Part shown: positions 59,106 to 64,000 of the stretch, piece by piece
How the letters are laid out: each line of letters starts with the position of its first letter
How positions within the stretch are numbered: position 1 is the first letter of the stretch
Assembly: GCA_015075725.1 (NCBI GenBank)
Contig: JABTTV010000001.1
Location: 1,116,001 to 1,180,000 of the forward strand
Reading direction: 5' to 3'
Origin: Anaerolineales bacterium
Lineage (GTDB): Bacteria; Chloroflexota; Anaerolineae; Anaerolineales; Villigracilaceae
DNA: 64,000 nucleotides
Made by a program: the position numbers and the translations under genes
Notes under the pieces: model-generated
Database searches by the model: none
Told to the model about the DNA's origin: nothing
Seen by the model: only the letters and a program-made list of their open reading frames with translations

Positions 59106-60498
59106 GGCTTCCGTCTCCTTTGGTGATTCTCACCGGTAATATCACTTTGAATTTCGTCTCGCCGGGTTTGGATTCGACCTTGATCTGCCCGTGATGGCGG
59201 TTGACGATGATGTCGTGCGAGATGTGGAGTCCCAATCCTGTGCCGCTCCCGGGCGGTTTCGTGGTAAAGAACGGCTCGAAGATACGCGGCTGGATTTCTC
59301 CGGGAATGCCCGGTCCGTTATCCATGATTTCAACCATTGCCTTATCATCCAATTGATACGTCCGCAGGATGATCTCACCTTTACCACTCATGGCATCAAT
59401 GGCGTTATCGATGATATTCGTCCAGACCTGGTTCAACTCGCTGGCATAAGCTTCGATGCGCGGCAGGCTTGGCGAATATTCCCGTTTTATCGTCACGCCC
59501 TGTTTCAATTTATGCTGGAGGATGGTGAGCGTATTTTCCAAACCTTCATGCAAATCCACTTCGAGCAGGGGCGCCTGATCGAGATAGGTATAAGATTTCA
59601 TCGCGCGCACGATGCCCGAAAGCCGTTCCGTCGTTTCGCGCACTTCGGAGAGCAACCCCATCACCAGGCAGCTTATTCCCAGCCATCGCACGGCGGTTGT
59701 AAAAAACGTTGTGCTTTTCAATTTTTCCAGCGACGGACCATCCCACCCGAAATTGACCATCGCGGGCGCAAACTCCCAGGCGGATTCGACTCCGTTCGCC
59801 TCGAGCCAGTCCTGAAGCGATTCCACCCGGTCGAGCCTATCCAACGCCTCGAGTTTGACCGGCGACTCATAATGCCGTGTCGCTTCATTCATCAGTCCGG
59901 TCAACCATTCGATCTTTTCTTCCTTCAACGCCGCCGCTTCGACTTCGTGTGTCAACATCTGCCATTTGATCAACGCGCGGTTCAACTCAGCGGCGCTTCT
60001 CTGAGCCGCCGCGGCGGGATTGTTCAACTCGTGAGCCAGCCCCGCGCTCAACGTGCCCAGCGCCGCCATCTTTTCCTGTTGATGCAGAAGCGCCTCATTC
60101 TGCTGAAGCCGCGCCATGACCCAATGCAGGACCGTCATTGCCGCGCCGGGGCTGGAGGTCAGCAGGGAGACGAAGGCATCCTGCGGGATCCGCAAAACCT
60201 CGACATTGCTCTTCGCAATCACCGAAGCATTTCGGGTCGCGTTCGAAAGCAGCGCCATTTCACCGACCACATCGCCGGGGTTGCGCACGTCTATTTTGAT
60301 CAACGATTTACCGGTCTGTTTTTGAATCTCCAATTCCCCGCCCAGAACGACGAAAGCCGCATCGCCCATATCTCCCTGCCGGATCAAACACTCACCAGCA
60401 CGCAGGGAAAGAGGCTCCGCCATGTCCACGAGTCGCTGCAACTCATCGTCGGAGAGTCCCTGAAAGAGGGGGGATTTGCGAAGGTCGTTTAAGTTCAT
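59095..60498 (-). CDS. cytosolic sensor histidine kinase with cNMP-binding domain
   Basis: 467 residues from ATG 60498. An N-terminal cyclic-nucleotide-binding fold (about 1-125, [26 protein letters not shown]...[19 protein letters not shown]) precedes HisKA-like [19 protein letters not shown] (His about 156) and HATPase ([49 protein letters not shown]). Soluble. Upstream (minus strand) lies the REC-TrxR-like gene, its likely partner. The region 60499-60642 is filled by palindromic repeats. Confidence 0.9.
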   Translation of the reverse strand: MNLNDLRKSPLFQGLSDDELQRLVDMAEPLSLRAGECLIRQGDMGDAAFVVLGGELEIQKQTGKSLIKIDVRNPGDVVGEMALLSNATRNASVIAKSNVEVLRIPQDAFVSLLTSSPGAAMTVLHWVMARLQQNEALLHQQEKMAALGTLSAGLAHELNNPAAAAQRSAAELNRALIKWQMLTHEVEAAALKEEKIEWLTGLMNEATRHYESPVKLEALDRLDRVESLQDWLEANGVESAWEFAPAMVNFGWDGPSLEKLKSTTFFTTAVRWLGISCLVMGLLSEVRETTERLSGIVRAMKSYTYLDQAPLLEVDLHEGLENTLTILQHKLKQGVTIKREYSPSLPRIEAYASELNQVWTNIIDNAIDAMSGKGEIILRTYQLDDKAMVEIMDNGPGIPGEIQPRIFEPFFTTKPPGSGTGLGLHISHDIIVNRHHGQIKVESKPGETKFKVILPVRITKGDGSHEQ

Positions 60499-60516
60499 AT
60501 ATCTCAAAAATAAACC

Positions 60517-60553
60517 GGTGGTCGGGTGGGGAGAAGCCCGTAACGAGACCACC
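60517..60553. repeat. GGTGGTC...GACCACC palindrome
   Basis: GGTGGTC (60517-60523) and GACCACC (60547-60553). It has the same 7-nt ends as the element inside the glycosyltransferase gene at 15923. Confidence 0.65.
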
Positions 60554-60588
60554 ATGTTTCCATATAATCTCTTGATTGATCTCAACGC

Positions 60589-60633
60589 GCTGGTTTCGAT
60601 ACGTGGCGCTTGCAGCGCGACTACTCAACCAGC
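60589..60633. repeat. GCTGGTT...AACCAGC palindrome with GATACG/CTACTC core
   Basis: Ends GCTGGTT/AACCAGC, core TTCGATACG...CTACTCAACC, inner GCGCTTGCAGCGC. The core matches 15923-15957 in reverse orientation. Confidence 0.65.
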
Positions 60634-60642
60634 GGAATTTAT

Positions 60643-62295
60643 TTACAATCCCTTCAAATATTCCTTGATCAACGCATAGGCGATCGCGCCTTCGCCGACC
60701 GCCGAAGCGACCCGATGGTTTGTTCCATAGCGCACATCGCCTGCGGCAAAAATCCCCGGTGTGGATGTCTCCAACAGAAACGGATCCCGGTCGAGGGTCC
60801 AGCCGCGAGGCGGGGATTTTTCTTCCATCACATCGGGTCCCGTGAGGATATATCCCTTGTCGCTGCACTTCACCAATCCCGAAACGACCTGGCTTTGCGG
60901 ACGCACGCCGATGAAAACGAACAAAGCCGCGGCATCGAAAGACTTCGTTTCGTTCCTCTTGGTATTCGTGACGACGATCCCTTCGAGCGTGTTCGTACCC
61001 TTCACCTCGATCAAATCCGTATCCGTCAGCATCTCTATCTTCTTGTTTTCTTTCAGCGCATCGACAAGATATTTCGACGCAGTGGGGGCGTGTCCGCGGA
61101 TCAGCACCGTGACCCTGCTCGCAAAACGGCTGAGATAGATCGCGCCCTGCGCCGCCGAGTTCGCGCCGCCCACGACAAAGACATTTTTATCCATGTAGTT
61201 CATCGCTTCGGTGTACGCCGCGCCGTAATAGATTCCCGCACCGGTAAGATTCTCCGCGCCGGGCATCTTCAAAGTGTGGAACGACGCGCCTGTTGCGATC
61301 AATACCGCATGAGACGAAATCTCCGTCCCATCCTTTAACTTGACGATCCGATACGCCTCTTTGACTCCGACCTGAACTGCCTCCTGCGCCGATAAAATTT
61401 CCACGCCGAATCGTTTTGCCTGCGAGACCGCGCGGCGCGTGAGATCATCGCCCGAGATGCCAGCCGGAAAGCCGAGATAATTTTCGATCTTCGGGCTCGA
61501 GCCCGCCTGCCCGCCCGGCGCGGCTTTTTCGATGACGAGACATTTCAAGCCTTCGGAGCCTGCATACACAGCCGCTGCCAGCCCGGCGGGACCGCTCCCG
61601 ATCACGATCACATCATAAAACGGAAGTTCCGCCTGCGTTTGCAATCCGACTTTATCCGCCAGCGATTTCAAGTCCGGCTGGATGAGAGTTGTCCCACCGG
61701 GAAAGAAGATGACGGGAAGTTTTGTTTCACCGGTCGCGCTTTCGACCAGGCTTCGCGCGTTTGAATCCTTTTCGATATCGAGCCATTGATAGGGAATCTG
61801 ATGCCGCGTGAGGAAATCCTTCACCTCATGGCTTGCAAGCGACCATAACGTCCCGGCGACTCGGATGCCTTCATACGGCAGTCGAACATGAATCCTCCAA
61901 TCCTCCAATAACTCGTCGAGAACCGGATACAGTTTTTCCTCGGGAGGATGCCAGGGTTTCATCAAATAATAATCAAGCCCCACTTCGTTGATCGAATCAA
62001 TTGCTGCTTTTGTATCTGCATATGCAGTGAGCAAGACCCGTTTGGCATGCGGGAAGGTCTTCATCGCCTCAGCCAAAAATTCCGTGCCGCTCATTTCCGG
62101 CATGCGCTGGTCGACCAAAAACAGCGCGACGGTTTCGCCGCGCTGTTCGAGTTTAATCAAATATTCCAATGCAGCTTTGCCGGAGTTGACGGGGAGAATG
62201 CGATAGTCCTGTCCATACTTCAAGCGCAAGTCGCGTTCAACAGAGTTGAGAACTGATGGATCGTCATCAACGGTCAGGATCGCTGGCTTTGCCAT
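60643..62295 (-). CDS. response regulator fused to thioredoxin-reductase-like flavoprotein
   Basis: 550 residues. Receiver domain at the start (ILTVDDDPSVLN, D62 in FLVDQRMPEMSG, LTAYADT, K113 region), a short glutaredoxin-like segment (about 140-215), then an FAD/NAD(P) domain with VIGSGPAGLAAAVY (about 230-243), GGQAGSSPKIENYLGFP, VVGGANSAAQGAIYLS (NADP loop) and GIFAAGDVRY. The CxxC redox pair of thioredoxin reductase is absent (YYGAAYTEA at its place). TAGAAT lies six bases before the ATG. With the cNMP kinase it forms a putative redox signalling pair. Confidence 0.88.
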   Translation of the reverse strand: MAKPAILTVDDDPSVLNSVERDLRLKYGQDYRILPVNSGKAALEYLIKLEQRGETVALFLVDQRMPEMSGTEFLAEAMKTFPHAKRVLLTAYADTKAAIDSINEVGLDYYLMKPWHPPEEKLYPVLDELLEDWRIHVRLPYEGIRVAGTLWSLASHEVKDFLTRHQIPYQWLDIEKDSNARSLVESATGETKLPVIFFPGGTTLIQPDLKSLADKVGLQTQAELPFYDVIVIGSGPAGLAAAVYAGSEGLKCLVIEKAAPGGQAGSSPKIENYLGFPAGISGDDLTRRAVSQAKRFGVEILSAQEAVQVGVKEAYRIVKLKDGTEISSHAVLIATGASFHTLKMPGAENLTGAGIYYGAAYTEAMNYMDKNVFVVGGANSAAQGAIYLSRFASRVTVLIRGHAPTASKYLVDALKENKKIEMLTDTDLIEVKGTNTLEGIVVTNTKRNETKSFDAAALFVFIGVRPQSQVVSGLVKCSDKGYILTGPDVMEEKSPPRGWTLDRDPFLLETSTPGIFAAGDVRYGTNHRVASAVGEGAIAYALIKEYLKGL

Positions 62296-62349
62296 CTTTG
62301 CATTCTATCATCAAAGAAAACATCCGAAGCCATGCCCGGGATGTCTGGC

Positions 62350-63828
62350 TTACTTCACGGCTCGGACCACATTCCGTCCCGCCGCGCCGCTGACCCCGCC
62401 TCCGCCGTGGACTCCGCTGCCACATAAATACAAATTATCAATCGGTGTCTTGTGGTTCGACCAGCCCGGTATCGGACGCATGAACAGGAACTGGTCGAGC
62501 ATGAGTTGACCGTGGTTGAGGTCGCCTTCGGTGAGACCGTAGGTGTCCTCTAGGTCTTGAGGAGTGATGGTCTTTGAATTTACGATTGACGATTTCAGAT
62601 TTACGAAATGTTCTGAAAGTATGTCAATCGCTAACTTCTCAACTTTCGAACCTTCAACCTGCCAACTGCTCTTTTTCAAAGCATACGGCGCAAACTGGAA
62701 ATGGATAGAAACAGTATTGCCCGACGTAGTAACTTCCAAATAGGGTTTCTCGGAAATTTCGCCGTACTTCGCCGCGTCGTAGGCTTTTTCGAGATATTTG
62801 ATGGATGGGGCGAGGACGACTGTCCCTGCGGGGATGCCATGATTGCCGTTGGTCTGTAAGTGGATTTTCGCCACCGATCCGCGCATTTTGATGGACTGGG
62901 TATGCCAGACGAATTCGGGCGGCAACTCGCGCGGACCGACGAGTTTGAGCAGGGTATGTTTCGGGTCTGCGGCGGAGAGAATGACATTCGCGGAAATCTC
63001 TTCACCGTTGGCAAGAACAACGCCCTTCGCCACTTGGTTTTCCACTCGGATACTCGTTACTTCTGCCTCAGTTCTAATTTCACCGCCAAAGGCTTTGACA
63101 GCATTCGCTAAAGCCGTTGTGATCTCGCCTGCTTTGCCAACATTCTTGTGAGCCAGCCCGCCGCGATTCATCCAATTGTGGATGAGGGTGTAGCCGGTGC
63201 CTGCGCCCATTGGACTAAGCGTCGAGCCGTGAATGGCAACGGCGCAAATCGCGACTTTGACAACTTCGGACTCGAAGTATTCCTCCACGAGTTCTTGCGC
63301 GGTCATCGGCAGGGCGCGGATGAAGTTGAGCATGTCTTTGCGACCGGCGAGTTTTAATTCAAGTGCCCATTCGAGCAAGCCATAGCCTTCTTTGAAGCCA
63401 AAGTTCATCGGCAGGCGCGGCATGATGGTGGAGTAGGTCACGTCCATGATCTGCGCGGCTTTGTTCATGAAGCGCACAAATTCAGGGAAGCTCGCCGCGT
63501 CTTTTTCGGAGATGCGTTTGATGGACTCGGCGTCGAGCGTGAGGGGGGAACCATCCGCTAACAGGGTGATGAAAGGCTGGGGAGCAGAATCAGGCTGAAG
63601 TCCGTGAGAGGCGAGTTTCAGGTCTTTGATAATGTCTGGGCGGAGAGTCCCGCCGGTGTGGAGAGAGTCCACAGAAAAATTATCTCCAAAAGATTCTGTG
63701 ACTACCGAACCGCCGACGATGGAACGGCGTTCGAGAACCAAAACTTTTTTGCCTTGCTTGGCGAGATAGGCGGCAGCGACAAGTCCGTTGTGCCCCGCGC
63801 CGATGATGATGTTGTCGTAGTGGCTCAT
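62350..63828 (-). CDS. FAD-dependent phytoene desaturase-like oxidoreductase
   Basis: 492 residues from ATG 63828. N-terminal FAD-binding IIIGAGHNGLVAAAYLAKQGKKVLVLE; C-terminal FAD contact NLYLCGSGVHGGGGVSGAAGRN. This is the CrtI/retinol-saturase-like class; two such genes in tandem are typical of carotenoid-like or CrtN-style pathways and of uncharacterised pairs. The substrate is not decided. Its ATG overlaps the stop of the preceding gene by four bases. Confidence 0.85.
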   Translation of the reverse strand: MSHYDNIIIGAGHNGLVAAAYLAKQGKKVLVLERRSIVGGSVVTESFGDNFSVDSLHTGGTLRPDIIKDLKLASHGLQPDSAPQPFITLLADGSPLTLDAESIKRISEKDAASFPEFVRFMNKAAQIMDVTYSTIMPRLPMNFGFKEGYGLLEWALELKLAGRKDMLNFIRALPMTAQELVEEYFESEVVKVAICAVAIHGSTLSPMGAGTGYTLIHNWMNRGGLAHKNVGKAGEITTALANAVKAFGGEIRTEAEVTSIRVENQVAKGVVLANGEEISANVILSAADPKHTLLKLVGPRELPPEFVWHTQSIKMRGSVAKIHLQTNGNHGIPAGTVVLAPSIKYLEKAYDAAKYGEISEKPYLEVTTSGNTVSIHFQFAPYALKKSSWQVEGSKVEKLAIDILSEHFVNLKSSIVNSKTITPQDLEDTYGLTEGDLNHGQLMLDQFLFMRPIPGWSNHKTPIDNLYLCGSGVHGGGGVSGAAGRNVVRAVK

Positions 63829-64000
63829 AGCATACCGTCCTTGAGAATTTCTTTTGCCGCCAACATGCCGGGCGCGCCCATCACGCCGCCGCCGGGGTGT
63901 GCGCCGCTCGCGCCGAAGTAGTAGCCTTTGAGCGGGGTGCGGAAGTCTGCCCATTGCGGGGTGGGACGCAGGAAGAAAATTTGGTGCAGCAGCAGTTCGC
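63825..64000 (-). CDS. phytoene desaturase-like oxidoreductase, C-terminal part, cut by window edge
   Basis: The last 57 codons of a minus-strand gene that continues beyond position 64000. It reads QWADFRTPLKGYYFGASGAH, then PGGGVMGAPGMLAAKEILKD, the C-terminal FAD-binding segment of the CrtI-like family. Stop codon TGA at 63827-63825 overlaps the ATG of the next gene (ATGA). It is therefore co-transcribed with, and related to, the 62350-63828 gene. Confidence 0.8.
   Translation of the reverse strand, partial: ELLLHQIFFLRPTPQWADFRTPLKGYYFGASGAHPGGGVMGAPGMLAAKEILKDGML

Noticed and set aside
59191..60492. 433-codon open frame opposite the cNMP-sensor kinase
   Set aside because: It is the antisense shadow of a gene with full kinase motifs; its composition (Arg/His/Gln-rich) and lack of motifs fit a frame shadow.

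Overview
The window reads as one chromosomal segment of an anaerobic or facultative Chloroflexota bacterium, probably of the Anaerolineae. This is inferred from gene content and sequence style: moderately GC-rich coding DNA, many threonine/proline-rich 'TPT' lipoproteins, a family B polymerase of the archaeal PolB2 type, many short palindromic intergenic repeats, and several genes whose start codon lies 6-7 nt after a -10 box. No 16S gene or species marker is present. I see no insertion sequence, prophage, CRISPR array or replication origin.

Layout. 1-11 kb: ilvE, an exported protein, clpC behind a terminator-like leader hairpin, a secreted zinc metalloprotease, a large sensor kinase with a LacI-like sensor, and an ArsR/SRPBCC operon with a clear operator. 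11-20 kb: an envelope-sugar block on the minus strand (membrane glycosyltransferase-like protein, methyltransferase, UDP-glucose dehydrogenase, response regulator), a glycosyltransferase, cysS and a PIN-TRAM protein. 20-25 kb: moaA, a HAD hydrolase, an ACT-malic enzyme, a small transporter and an AT-rich beta-propeller protein. 25-28.6 kb: an unrecognised pair, a GHKL-fold ATPase and a lysine-rich DNA-binding-like protein. 28.8-33.4 kb: a compact operon whose first and third genes look like the two halves of a Cas4-type nuclease, each with a membrane anchor, together with a HEAT-like protein, NAD kinase, a zinc-ribbon membrane protein and recN. 33.5-40.5 kb: mostly housekeeping genes (phosphoribosyltransferase, GIY-YIG, tyrA, ogt, paired short chromate transporters, universal stress protein, MESH1-like hydrolase, DegV, DnaQ-like exonuclease).

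40.5-45.7 kb holds an ATP-grasp ligase behind a long AT-rich regulatory region, a small LuxR-type regulator whose promoter contains a LexA-type box, and a tightly packed set of a RecA-fold protein without a P-loop, a small helical protein and a PolB2-like polymerase. This set resembles the imuA-imuB-dnaE2 mutasome with the polymerase exchanged. 45.6-55 kb: galK, two uncharacterised membrane proteins, a GNAT, an agmatinase-family enzyme, a sigma/anti-sigma/lipoprotein/cytochrome operon, and kamA with a possible leaderless mini-ORF. 55-64 kb: lipoproteins with NBR1-like Ig domains around an M23 peptidase, tRNA-Arg(CCU), a KamB/NpmA-like 16S rRNA methyltransferase whose Shine-Dalgarno is locked in a hairpin behind three mini-ORFs, a cNMP-sensor kinase with a REC-thioredoxin-reductase-like partner, and two FAD oxidoreductases, the last cut by the window edge.

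The best candidates for undescribed systems are the PolB2/RecA-fold cassette, the split membrane Cas4 with recN, the GHKL/lysine-rich pair, and the leader of the KamB-like gene. All functional claims rest on reading motifs by eye; no searches were run.
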